Of a stretch of DNA of 64,000 nucleotides, positions 14,971-25,201 are shown one piece after another. A program made the position numbers and the translations under genes. The DNA lies in contig CALZFC010000107.1 in NCBI GenBank assembly GCA_945643635.1, positions 868,501 to 932,500 of the forward strand. Reading direction: 5' to 3'. The notes beneath the pieces were generated by a model. The model was given only the letters and a program-made list of their open reading frames with translations, ran no database searches and was not told where the DNA came from. Each line of letters starts with the position of its first letter. The stretch's first letter is position 1. The DNA comes from Allodiplogaster sudhausi. Lineage: Eukaryota; Nematoda; Chromadorea; Rhabditida; Diplogasteridae.

Positions 14971-15562
14971 GGAGAAAAAGAGAGAGAGATAGGGAGAAAG
15001 AAAGAGCGAGAAACCGAATAGGGAGTGCATATGATTTTATGAGGCCTCTATAGTCGGCGCTGGAAGATGCAATATCCGAGTGGGCGGCGGCGCACAAAAA
15101 AATATGGAACTGAAGTGGAAGTAACGAGCAAAGATAGAGAAATAGAGAAAGAGAGAGCTAGAGAGAAGGAGAGTGAGAGAGAGAGGGAGAGAGAGAGGGA
15201 GAGAGAGAGAGAGGGAGAGAGAGGGAGAGAGAGAGAGGGAGAGAGGAGAAGAGGGGAAGGAAGAGCAAACTGCGAGTAATAATGTTCGAGAAAAGAAGAA
15301 AGCCAACGAACTTTGTCTGTCGCCAGAGAAACGTTTGAATTGGAAGGGGCACTGCGTCGCACTCTTCTTCGTCGTCAGCTCCTCCAGCTCTGCAAGGAAA
15401 GAGTACAGAGAAAGAAGTAGAGATGTAAAAGGTTGAGAATGGAGAGAAGTGAGGAAGAACAAGGAAGAACCTGGATGATTTGATGGAAGGAGCAGTGGAC
15501 AGGGGCATGAGCAGCAGTTGTAGAGTGCCCTCCCGTTCTCGCTGCAAGAAACGGACGTGCAT
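700..15562 (-). CDS. unc80: UNC80-like protein (NALCN sodium-leak channel complex), 3' part outside window
   Basis: UNC80 is a very large scaffold that links UNC79 and the NALCN sodium-leak channel at neuronal membranes. The match to the UNC80 family is by remembered motifs in the right order: PLPIQTFLWRQT (exon 15389-15312), the LHEASCV exon (14559-14511), HGLSPSLSDAISSVSRW (exon 14423-14304), ILHWMILDSASECLE (about 13.95 kb), LFVYLLAPLAH with LKIWAALW (about 13.5-13.8 kb), RICELGLSIADSLL (about 10.0 kb), a LLHAMTTFC to EEHGNPLRL exon (about 8.74-8.36 kb), ARAALLMECAHFVNRCN (about 6.6 kb), LLLAEITAFLRETF (about 5.85 kb) and NMPWLK (about 1.1 kb). The human protein is about 3,250 residues; roughly the first half is here. 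The leftmost exons are about 1070-945, 885-817 and 758-700. The start is uncertain: Met at 15562 or 15508, in an exon ending at 15471. Several introns hold (TC)n tracts on the coding strand. The exact exon set between 13 and 2 kb is not resolved. Confidence 0.85.
2044..2621. mobile_element. Tc1/mariner-like MITE, copy 2, within an unc80 intron
   Basis: The 578-bp element has long terminal inverted repeats of about 210 bp. The left end reads CAGTACCGCTCAACAACC and the right end is its mirror, with TA on both sides (2042-2043 and 2622-2623). Tc1/mariner transposons insert at TA and often begin with CAGT. The inverted repeats continue inward through a block that reads TTTTGGTGAATATGCATTAT on one arm. 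No protein-coding capacity is visible. It is inserted in a TA/TG-rich stretch. Confidence 0.85.
3262..3450. repeat. (CT)n microsatellite in unc80 intron
   Basis: CT/TC dinucleotide tracts occur on the plus strand, so the unc80 pre-mRNA carries GA here, opposite to most tracts in this gene. Confidence 0.9.
3985..4978. repeat. (GA)n tracts flanking an unc80 exon
   Basis: Imperfect GA tracts (3985-4125 and 4379-4978) flank a coding segment at about 4377-4145 that reads PSKRSLPTRTPSSST on the minus strand. The larger tract encodes long serine/leucine-only ORFs, which are repeat artefacts. Confidence 0.85.
5326..5376. repeat. (TA)n microsatellite
   Basis: A pure TA run of about 48 bp lies between two unc80 exons. 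Confidence 0.9.
5936..6060. repeat. (CT)n tract in unc80 intron
   Basis: An imperfect CT/TC tract lies on the plus strand, between the unc80 exon with the LLLAEITAFLRETF motif and the next upstream exon. Confidence 0.85.
8778..9485. repeat. Long imperfect (GA)n minisatellite in unc80 intron
   Basis: About 700 bp of GA runs contain a higher-order repeat. A longer unit with the core GGAAAAGGAAAACGGGCTAC recurs about five times (near 8826, 8931, 9019, 9107 and 9250) with drift. It sits in the intron between the exons at about 9.57 and 8.74 kb. Confidence 0.85.
10712..11040. repeat. Imperfect (GA)n tract
   Basis: GA runs are interrupted by repeated GTGATAAGACGAGAGAAGAAG-type units (about 10780-10935). 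The tract lies in an unc80 intron. Confidence 0.8.
12545..12785. repeat. Imperfect (GA)n tract
   Basis: A GA/GGA-rich tract lies just upstream (minus-strand sense) of an unc80 exon coding LEEKRKKDELEELRKKK. On the transcript it is a pyrimidine-rich tract leading into the acceptor. Confidence 0.8.
14735..15262. repeat. Two (GA)n tracts in unc80 intron
   Basis: GA tracts at 14735-15005 and 15140-15262 lie in the intron between the PLPIQTFLWRQT exon and the LHEASCV exon. Confidence 0.9.
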
Positions 15563-16046
15563 GGAGTGTGCCAAGGAAGAGATCGCAGACAAGCAGACAG
15601 TGGTTATCACGGGGGATGTTGTGCTAGATGATGATGAAGCGGAGCAGGAGGTCCACTCCTTCCCTCTCTTTCACTCCACTAGCCCTCTCTATTCACCCCT
15701 TCTGGACGCTGCTAACAACTACGGACGGAGAGAGACTGTTGAGAGAAACAGAGAAGTAAAGAGACCGGAAAAGAGAGAGAGAGAGAAGGAGAGAGATATG
15801 AAGTGAAAAAAGTGAAAGAGAGGGGCGGGGTCTGCCAGAGATGGTGGATGAGAAGCAGTTATTCTACATATGTAGATGCACAATGGGCATGAAGAGGAAA
15901 GACAAGACGAAAGAGGGAGAGACACAAATAAACTGGAGAGATTCAACAGCGGAAGCATTCGAAAGCCCCATTAATTCATGGAATAACGATGATGGGGGAG
16001 AGGAGAGCCAAGCCAATTGTGGAAATTCTACTTGATGAAGTGTCAA

Positions 16047-16093
<47 letters not shown>

Positions 16094-16560
16094 GAGACAG
16101 AGGGAGACAGAGAGAGACTGAAAGAAAAATAGAGAGAGAGAGGGAATGTACTGAAATAGAGGGAGAAAGAGACCCCCCAACACTGAAGACACTTCTCCCA
16201 CTGTCTTTTATTCGTGTTGTACACTAAAAGGGAGCGAGATTATAAAATTCCCTTAAGGTTACGAGTTTTCATACATATTTTAATTGATATTCCGGATGTT
16301 TTCTAATTGTAAGGAGATTATATATTCGCTGTTCCCTCTCTCTCTCTCCCTCTTTCTTACATTCTCTCTCTCCATTTCTCTGTTTGCAATTCTCTCTCTC
16401 TATCTTTCTTTTTTTCTTCTCTCCTTCTTTCTCTTTCTCTATTTCTATCTCTCTCTTTCTCTTTCTCTCTCTCTCTATCTCTTCCTCTTTCTCACTCTCG
16501 CTTCTCTCTCTCTCCCTTTTCTCTCTCTTCTCGCTCGCTCTCTCTCTCTCGCTCTGTTTC

Positions 16561-16612
<52 letters not shown>

Positions 16613-19404
16613 TCTCTTGGCTACAGGTCAATACCATTCATGCCGCTGTAATTTCCCTGCTGTATCCACAAAAAGAAGGCATCGATAGTTTTTTCATTGT
16701 TATTACAAGGACTTTCCATTAAAATAGTTATTAGAAAGGTTAAAGGATTGGTTTAAAAAAATTTTTGATCGGACACCTCCTCTAAGGTTAAAAAAAAAGT
16801 GAAAATAACCATACATGTAAAAGTTAAATGGTATCAAACGCGTGAAAATCAATGGAAGAAACAAAGACTTTGCAACTATTTGTTGTGATAAGAATTAAAA
16901 AAAGTGGAATGCAAAAGAATAGAGAGAATAGCTGCATTGGAAGAAGCTGCTTGTCGAAAAGGAAAGCAGCTTCAAAGAGAGTGGGAACAGAGTGACAGAG
17001 AGAGATAGAGAACGAGTGAGAGAGGGGTAGATAGAGGGAGAGAGAGGTGGAGAGAGAGGTAGATAGAGGGTGAGAGAGGGAGAGAGGGAAAGAAGGAGTG
17101 TGGGAGAGAAAGCGAGTGGGAGAGTAAGAGAGGGGAATGAAACTGTGAGAGAGGGCGACCAACGGATTCTAGAAGGAATATTTAACTAAATGAGGAGGTG
17201 TAGTTACACATTAAACAGGAGTCGATATAAAAAGAAAGGAGGAACACTCTTCTACCTTCCTTCTCTTCAAGGGCACTGCCACCACCACTCCCTCCATAGA
17301 ATCCACACGAGATTCGACCGCACACAAAAAGCATACTGCTACCACAACACGGCTTCTTCTTCTCTCTCCCTCTTTCTCCATCTGCCTCTCTCTGTCTCTC
17401 TTTCTCTGTCTGCCTCTTTCTCCATCTGTTTCTCTCTCTCGCTCTTTCTCCATCTCTCTCTCTCTGTCTCTCTTTCTCTCTCTGCCTCTTTCTCCATCTG
17501 TCTCTCTCGCCCTCTCCACCCCGCTATCTCTTTCTCTTTCTCTCGGGCATGCCATACTTGCATCCTTGCATCTCTCATCCCGCCCGAGCATCTTCAAGTG
17601 CCATCTCTCTTTCTCTTTTTTCCTATGCGATTCTGCTATTCGATTTCTCGCCAACCACTAGAAGTTAGGCATCTGCCGAAGAGAGCAAGGCAGACAGAGA
17701 ACGACAGAGTCTTACTGAGAGAACGAGTTATAAAGGAGGGAGGCGGAGACTAAGAAAGAGAGCTTCAGGAGGAGGGGGGAGGGAGGAACCATGAATGAGG
17801 GCAGGAAAACAACGTTGGATTTGAAAAATGTATACATAGCCATAAATAAACATTCATATTCTTAATATGTAATATTGCAGCGAAACGTTGCTTACTATCT
17901 AGGAAAAGGCTCACTCATCAAGCATCAATCAAAAGCAGCAATCATCAAGAAGAAAGAAACGGTGAACTGAATTAGAATGAACTGGAACATTGGCAATGAA
18001 CAAGCTTCATGGGCAATAGACAATTTCTTGTTCTTCGGAATTCATTTCAATAGCTCGAATAGCTTTACTTCACCGCTTTATATATTCACCTCAAGGAAAG
18101 CTACAGAAACAACAAGTTACCCAGCAAATGCCCTCTACCAGATCTGCTAGCAGAGAGTGCCACGTCAATCACTGGAGATGAGTAAGAGCTACAATGAACT
18201 CATTCAAGGAGTTGAGTACGAGAATCGAGGAAGGACAGCAAATAGCGTGTGTTGTGGGAGGATGACACTGCAAGCTAGAGAAGAAAAAGAGGGCGGCCGA
18301 CCTCCTTCCCCAAGGCAGTCTCCATCTCCACAATCTCATTTGTATCCCAGCCCCCATACGGCATCCAATTGCATCCTCCAAGGCCAGGGCAATCGAGAAA
18401 TAACATAAGAATGACTCCTGGAGACGCAAGGGAAGACAATGCTTTGTAATTAAGCACAAGGCATGAATATCAGATCAGGGAGGTCTTGGAGGATGCAATC
18501 TGCTCTCATTCAAAAGAATAAAGGAAGACCGCAAGCTAATCTTTGGTCTTCGCCACTAAAGGAACGATTATAAGGCTTTATCTCTCTCTCTCTCTCTCTC
18601 TCACCAAGGTGGCCTCTCACACAAGCGCCAGATATCGTACGAGGAGACACTCTCACTAGCAACCTCTTTGCTATATCTCTCACGAGTCCTCGTGGACTCT
18701 TTTATCTCTCTCACTCTCACTGGCCGTACTTCTTTCCTTACCCTTCTTCTTTATCCTCTCTCTGAACCCCCCTGCGAGGAAGAGGATAGAGGGAACGACT
18801 ACCAGCCGCCTCAGGGAGACTTCTGATGCGGGAACAAGAGGAGAACACGTATAACAATAGAACACCGAACAGAACACATGAAATTGTTCATTCACGGGTG
18901 GAAGGAGTTTATATAGCGATCGAAGATGTAGTATATATTACTTTGCGGAGTTCGCGATGTATTCTGGCGATCAATAGTGCAGATATAATTATTCCTAATT
19001 CCCTTGTATCCTATGTCACGTATCCGAGTTGGATACACTTAACTCCACAACAACTGGGGTTCACTTTGATCAGTTTGCTTGCATTTTCTCTCAAGCGGCT
19101 TCTAGTGTCAGTGATCCATAATGAAGACAATAAGCTGATTTCAACTTTATTTAAAGCAGCAAATTTATTCAGTCACAATCAAATGAAAACAAAACATTTT
19201 AACATGATCAGGAAAGATGACATATTACTATCGAACCCGCAACCCAAACAACGATAACAATAAACAGAATCCACTAATAGGAAACGAAGTATGGGAGGCT
19301 GTCGATAGTCTAAGGTTCTTTTTCTTATTATTGTATTTACGTAGCTGGACCACTGCTGGCAAGAGGCCGCTGGCAGTGTGGATTACCTCCCTTTCCATTC
19401 CCCT
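15563..19404. other. Repeat-rich stretch without a supported gene
   Basis: The interval lies upstream of unc80 and downstream of UBE3D. It holds (GA)n at 16048-16170, (TC)n at 16330-16615, (GA)n at 16985-17150, (TC)n at 17355-17545 and short TC runs near 18580 and 19520. An uninterrupted ORF at 18826-19257 (plus, 143 residues from a GTG or internal start) has ordinary composition but no recognised domain. I do not call it a gene. The unc80 promoter should lie at the left end of this interval. Confidence 0.6.
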
Positions 19405-19513
19405 TCAGCATATGGTCTGGTTTAGCTGCAGGAATCCAACATAGAACTGGCCAACAGATCGACAAGCCGGAGGCAAGGCCAGACTGCTACGCAGGAGATC
19501 CTCCATCATCTGA

Positions 19514-19556
<43 letters not shown>

Positions 19557-22216
19557 CAAGAAAAGAGGGACAAGCGACAAGCAGAGTGAAAAAGAGGTAG
19601 GGGAAAAGAGGTAGAGAGAAAGATAAAAATAGACAGAGAGCAGGTGGAAAAGAGACAAGGAAGAGATGACAAAAGAAAAATAAATTTAAAAACAAAATAA
19701 ATAAAAGAGAAGGGATGAAGACATAAGTGACCTGGAGGCAGCAGCCAAGGGGGACATCGAGAACTCCCACAGAGGCATCTTCACCGTTCGCTCGCGGGTC
19801 TCTGCACACAAAGGGATGAAGCACCGCGAGATTATTAATAATGGAAGGTTGCTTACGTTGCTGCGCTTTTGGCATCGAAGACCTTGTAGAGCATCTTGAG
19901 AGCAGGGAAAGGACGGAAGGAGGGAAGAGAAGAGGAAGAGAGAGAAGCAGCAACCAATTCACCCGCAGTCAACACCACGTACGAGTCCAGCAGCCACACC
20001 TCAATCATCCACCAAGTCTACGGTTCCAGAAGGTATCACAATGCTAACTAGAAGATGAGGAGTTCTGTCCAGCGAACGAACTACCAGCTTTAAGGACGAC
20101 TGGCTTTCACATTGAGACAGAATCAACATGGCGAACAAGGTCGACTTGTCTCCGAACCTGAAAGATGGAGAGAATGGAAAAGGAGAGGAGAGAAAATGAA
20201 AGGATAGGGAAGGAGAGCAAAGAAAAGGAAATGGAAGGAAAGGCGGAGGAGACCAGAAAAAAGGAGAAAAACAGGGATAGCCGGATTCCGGCACCCCGCT
20301 TTGCTTTTGAAGAATTTTTTTTTATAAATTCGGTTTCGTTATTTACAAAACGAGAGCTAGAAGGGAACATTGGATTTTTTTAACTACGGCACCCTGTTTG
20401 TCCCCTCATTTTTCACCTTCCGGACCTAATTAAAACAACACTTCTATTCCCTGAAAAGAAAAGAAGAAAGAAAACAAAGAAAATTAGAAAAAAAAATTTT
20501 TTTAATTAAGAAAGGAAAAAGTAATAAAAGAAAAAAGGGAGAAAGAAATAAAGACTGCAAAAGATATAAACCTAGTTTCGATGTAAGAAGTAGGATGCTT
20601 AGTGTGGAGATTCGTGACTGCCAGGTGTAGCTGCACGCTTTCAGCACAATCTGACAATGAAAATCTGGCAGTATTTAGTTCTTCCTGCTCCAGAAACCAT
20701 TCTTTTCCCCCACCACAATCAATCCAACATGGCTTCCTAGAGCAAGGAACACAAATATTATTAGTTTTCATGATTACGTGACAAAAACAAAGTTCATCGC
20801 AAGTATTCGACAAAATAATTTTTATTCCAAATCAGGGAAAAAAGGGTGGTCCGAGGGTCCCACAAAAGTGGGTGGGTAGTGGGTGAGTAAGACCTCCAAA
20901 GGCCACAAAAAGTGGGTGGGTAAGCCTAAATTTAATTTTTGTCGGAAAAGGTAGGGTGAGTAAGCCAAAAATTTGAATTTTTGGGTCTCAAAAATTGCGT
21001 GGGTAGTCCGGTTCGGACTCACCTTTTTCCCTGATCCAAATGGCTTGCAAATCACCTCATTGTAATTCCCAAAACCAACGAATCAGTGAGCCATAAGCAT
21101 TTCGGAAGGCGAAAATATCTTGCAGAAAATTGATACTAGCATTTTCTAATGACCTAAACAAAAATATTAATAAAATAAATATTTTAAGCAAGAATATGGA
21201 CCGGAAGGACTGACTCCTAACGCGTCTGCCGAGGGAGAAACGACAGGAAGAGCAGCGAATGACGTCCTTCTCTCTCTCCTTCTGCTTCTCCATCACTGAG
21301 ACACTGCCATCCACCAGTGACTGCCATCATTACAAATGATTACAAGACTATCCATAAATATAAGAAATGCTAACTTTCTCATGAACAATGATGTTTGTGT
21401 GAGCTAGCAGGGCGTAATCAGGTCGTGGAGTCCACTTCTCATGCCGTTTCATGGCTTCCATTCCAGATCCATGGGCATTCCGATGAGGATCGCAAGCAGC
21501 TCCGCAGGAGTCTCGGCAGTAGAAATCTCCCTCTGTGGTGGTGTCCATCCAGTCATCCGATGGGACGAACCCCAGTTCGATCTCTCCCCTCAACACTGCC
21601 ATGTCTATTCAATCATTCCCTTTCAACTCCTACTTTGAATCAATCAGTTTGGCGTTGCACTCCCCGCATTGCAGAAGAAGTCGACAATTCTGGGATTCAT
21701 TCACAAATTCCTCCAGGGCAGAAGATGCAGACATTTCTCGAGCAAGTCTACTGAAGGTTCGCGGAACTTAATCAAAAGGAGTACAAATACTCGATTGCAA
21801 ACGTTAATTGTGAAAGGATTGCAGCACTGTCTACAATAAAGGCCGACAAACCTAGAGGAAAGTTGCTCGCCTCCGCATGGACTTTGCACATGAAGAGACG
21901 GCGATTGTCTGTCCAAGTGGGAGCACAAACGGACTGGGGAGACAGAGAAAGATCTTGAATACGGGCACGGAAAGCAAGGGGAGAGTCGACTTCCTCGAGA
22001 CTCGCACTGACTTCCAGCGACAGGCAGTTCTCTCCCACTCGTACCACCGAGCACACACTTCTGCAACCGTCCCCTCTAGAACAAGCACTTCCCATCCACC
22101 ACTCACTCCTTGTCATCCTGGTCTTTCGGAGGGCAGTCCACAAAGAGATTCGCGAACTCCGAGCGCGGCTTCAATTCGACAAAGAAGGACCGATCGTGCC
22201 ACTCCTCCACTTTCAT
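19405..22216 (-). CDS. ube3d: E3 ubiquitin-protein ligase E3D (HECT-like, UBE3D family)
   Basis: UBE3D is a HECT-like E3 that binds UBE2C-type E2 enzymes. Eleven phase-consistent exons give 478 residues: 22216-22107, 22075-21848, 21750-21634, 21588-21375, 21320-21215, 21145-21076, 20736-20572, 20157-20049, 19999-19857, 19801-19732 and 19509-19405. Shared landmarks are QCGECNAKL (family CxSCGE), FVPSDDW (family LPSENW), a second cysteine pair in VIRCSSCRFSLG, LKMLYKVFD near the C terminus, and an ending in which FYVGFLQL corresponds to the family's FQVAFLK. The human protein is about 390 residues, so this one is longer. The start is the first Met of an open exon beginning MKVEEWHDRS. A strong acceptor-like TTTTATTTTATGTAG lies about 30 nt before the ATG. 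Confidence 0.82.
20833..21033. mobile_element. hAT-like MITE in a UBE3D intron
   Basis: The 201-bp element has termini CAGGGAAAAA and TTTTTCCCTG within inverted repeats of about 25 bp. It is flanked by near-identical 8-bp sequences, TTCCAAAT (20825-20832) and ATCCAAAT (21034-21041). CAGGG-type ends with 8-bp target duplications are typical of hAT elements. The interior has repeated GTGGGTGGGTAG and GTGAGTAAG blocks. It lies inside the intron 21075-20737. Confidence 0.75.
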
Positions 22217-22682
22217 TACTTCTCAATTAATACCTTGCCAGCCAGTAGCTACATAAAATAAAACACAACAGATATGATTTCCAGCGATCACTGAACCGCT
22301 CACTGTCTGAGGTAGTGGCAGAAGACCTAGAAAATAGTTTAATCTGATATGACTATGCATTATAATGCGATAAAGTGTAACCGTTGTGAAGGGGGGGGGG
22401 GTATATTCAACAACTGCTGATCAAATACTAAACGTAAAATACAATGAGCTGAACCAGTTCGTGTATGATGTAAAAACATGTAAATGAAAGCTAAGACATT
22501 CAGTAAGAAGGCAAGCACACATACAATCAATGACAGTCTCTGTTCGATCAAATTCAGTAGCCTTCAAGACTTCAGTGTATAAAAGTCTGACCGCAGAGAA
22601 GAAGGGTCTTGAAGTCCTTGAAGGAACCAGACGATTCAAGCAAAAGAGAAGACGAAAAGAAGGCGATGAACAAAGGAAATGA

Positions 22683-23181
22683 TCAAGGGTAAAGAGCCGA
22701 CAAAGACTCCAGATGAGCCTCAATATGCTTTAAATTCGTTGTCAACTGTCAGAAAAAAGAACTGATCAATTAAAAGTGTGGATATTAGGCCCAGAATGCA
22801 CTTCTAACCGAAAGTGCTGAGAGAGATGTTGAGAATGAGGTTATCGTCATCCGAAGCAACGGCCAAGAGACCTCCTCAGCATCTGCAGAGGAATGCAATC
22901 GAGAAGAGAGATTCTCACTTTGTGAATGTCATGAGCCACGATGATACTCACAAGTAAAATTCATAAAAATAAAACTCCTTATTTTATATCTTATCTTCCG
23001 TAACTATCACGAACAAAATGTCATTAGTTTCGAAAAGGCCCTCAAACGGACGTGCATCCAATAATCAAACTGTGAAACAAACCTAGTTATTCGTGCCAAC
23101 TGCCATACGTGGCGAATCACGGAATTGAGAAGGCTACGTCAGTGATGTCCTCTCCATATTAAATGAAGATCTAGCACGCAT
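22683..23181 (-). CDS. Small protein of 71 residues, family not recognised
   Basis: Three exons (23181-23138, 22917-22809, 22745-22683) join in frame to a 71-residue product that begins MRARSSFNMERTSLT and ends HIEAHLESLSALYP. The central part has SWPLLRMTITSFSTSLSAL followed by a predicted helical stretch. It looks like a small coiled-coil adaptor subunit, but I cannot place it. The coding sense of the first exon extends upstream to an acceptor-like CTCTTTTCAG at about 23238 with no visible donor exon. It sits 236 bp after the NYN gene stop. The alternative is a pair of exons belonging to a larger unrecognised gene. Confidence 0.5.
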
Positions 23182-23272
23182 TGCCAGAATAAGCCTAATT
23201 CTTAACTCGCTGTATGAAAGATTACTGCGAAAACAGCTGAAAAGAGCAACGAACGTCAGTTTTCACAGTCAA

Positions 23273-23278
23273 TTTATT
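23273..23278 (-). terminator. Poly(A) signal of the NYN gene
   Basis: AATAAA on the minus strand lies 139 bp after the stop codon. The next acceptor-like site is only about 35 bp further on. Confidence 0.5.
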
Positions 23279-23416
23279 TTATACCAAAAATACATAAATC
23301 AAAATAGAGCATCGAATTTGCGAAGCAAAGCAATATACAAGAAATCATACAGAAGAAAATAAAACTTGAGATGTTGCATACCCGAATTCAGCACACTAAC
23401 AGTTCATTAGTATTTT

Positions 23417-24871
23417 CTAGAGATTCGTATGAGAGTCTACTTCTTCCCTCAACTTCGGTAGCAATTTTTCAATTAGCTCATCCAGTTCCATCAGTACCTT
23501 AACAGTTTAAAGTGCGGCAAAAAAAATGGCGATAATTTCAGACGTGTTTGATCCAGATCCTTTAAAACTTATGATACTCGCGCGAAAAGATTCTGACCTT
23601 CGCTCGCCTCGCCCTCGTCCATTGCTCACGTAGAGCCTTCGCTAGTTCATGTGTATGAGATTGCGGTGTCGAAAAGAACTTGGCTAAATTGCAATACGAT
23701 GAATTTTTTTACTCTCCGCTGATTAGGAATTCATAACACTTTTTGAAAATCAATTATGAAAATCCTAACAGGCAAACAAATACCAACCATGCAACAAACG
23801 AGAGTCGCCGTCAAAAGAAAAAGTATGATTTGAAAGCCAGTGCTTCATGTCCCTGCAATTTGATAATCGTTTTGTATATAGGTTACCAGGGAATAAGCAC
23901 GCGTATGATCAGGAAAGACAGGTGACATAAAAAGATGATAGCCTGGCCAAAATCTTGTTATAGTAAATAAACTGCATTGTTAAATCTCGTACCTAGTCCA
24001 GTTTCCCCAGTGCTCCTTGATTAACTCGAATTTGAAAACCGGCTGAACACACTGTTCATTAATTATCTTTTTTCTCGCGGAATTTATCCACTCGGAGGTA
24101 ACATGGTCCCTGTAAAGACGTTATTATTACAACAGAAGCTGATTTAATTATCATTTAAAACCATCGTTAAAAAAAGCCTTCCGTAGTAAACACTATTGGT
24201 TTTTTTCCGATTTCACCTCTCTTCACTTCAACCAGTATCTAATAACAAATACCGACAAAAAATACCTAACACTAAGCTCTCTACTTTCAGAAAAAGATAA
24301 AGGTGCCTGAAACGATCCCGGCTTACAACTACTCCATCACATTCGTTTGCGACGTTGATGACCGTGTAATCATCGAATGAGAAATTCTCTGGCACTTCGA
24401 GCAGTTTCAAGTCCCTCAGCTTCTGAATAGAACCACAATGCAAGGAATTAGTAAGCAGCCTAACAATCCTGAAGAACGAACTTATGTTTACTCTTTTTGA
24501 TGTAAAGGAAAGGGCAAATGCACAATCATTCAAAATCATCGGCCACGAAGAATCGCACCATTGACAGCAGTCCAGCTGGATTCAAGCGGCAACTGAAAGA
24601 AATCAACTGCCGACAGATGCAATTTAACAACTCACCTTTCATTTGCACTGTCATAACCCGGTGCAGACGAGTACAAGATATTGGCAGTATCTATCACAAC
24701 AATTCTTTGGCACTCCTAAAAGATATCTTGAAACTTAAGAATGCCGAAATAATTCAATTATTATACCTCTTGGCGGAGAATCTGAAGGAAGTCATCTTTT
24801 AGCGTGACATCAGCGGTGGGTGCTCGTGAGATATTTGCATGGGAGGAAGCAGAAAAGTCGTCGACTTCCAT
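23417..24871 (-). CDS. NYN-domain ribonuclease (N4BP1/KHNYN/ZC3H12-like)
   Basis: The product (about 249 residues) is almost entirely one PIN-like NYN domain of the Regnase/N4BP1 type, which are RNA-cleaving enzymes. Acidic metal-site positions are present: VVIDTANI (family DGSNVA), FSFDDYTV (family YDDRF) and DGVVVSRDRF (family DGIIVSND), followed by SEWINSARKKI where relatives have an ESxxW block. Exons: 24871-24767, 24715-24636, 24592-24492, 24422-24307, 24109-23993, 23852-23788, 23683-23598 and 23497-23417. Two oddities stand out. Exon 3 is one base too long for the frame (see findings), and intron 4 needs a GC donor at 24306-24305. No zinc finger or KH domain is visible. An AATAAA lies at 23278-23273 (minus). 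Confidence 0.82.
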
Positions 24872-25201
24872 CCCCTTTAGAATCCTCTTTAGAAGTGCAA
24901 ATCATATGTTCCGGAGCAATTTAGAATTAACGCTTTTGAAAGTCATAGTGCTGTATGTCCTAGAACGAATACCCTGACAAGGTAAACGCGCTGCTATTCC
25001 ATGAAGCCGCCATACGCAGATAATGCCTTTCGTACGTTTAGTTTCTCGTCTTATTCCTAAAAAGAATCTCGTTTTCGAGGTTTATTATGCTCTGCGTATG
25101 CATGTATGTTTATATTGATAGTTATTACAGATATATTTATAGTTATTGCAGATATATTTATAGTTATTGCAGATATATTTATAGTTATTGCAGATTCTCA
25201 A
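24872..25201. promoter_or_regulatory. Shared head-to-head promoter region of the NYN gene and RPL6
   Basis: Only 330 bp separate the two divergent start codons, so their promoters must lie together here. The RPL6 side ends in a 21-bp tandem repeat (25118-25193). No TATA box is evident. Confidence 0.6.
25118..25193 (+). repeat. 21-bp tandem repeat next to the RPL6 start
   Basis: Three full units and one partial unit of ATAGTTATTGCAGATATATT plus one T. Every copy contains TTATT(G/A)CAG, which resembles a 3' splice site. The last copy ends 8 bp before the RPL6 ATG. Confidence 0.9.

Noticed and set aside
18826..19257. 143-residue plus-strand ORF in the repeat-rich region
   Set aside because: No recognisable domain, no convincing start context and no adjoining exons; could be chance or transposon debris.
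22790..22870. Frame reading GGLLAVASDDDNLILNISL, resembling a WD repeat
   Set aside because: It starts only after a stop and cannot be joined in phase as well as the alternative frame, which gives the 71-residue gene.
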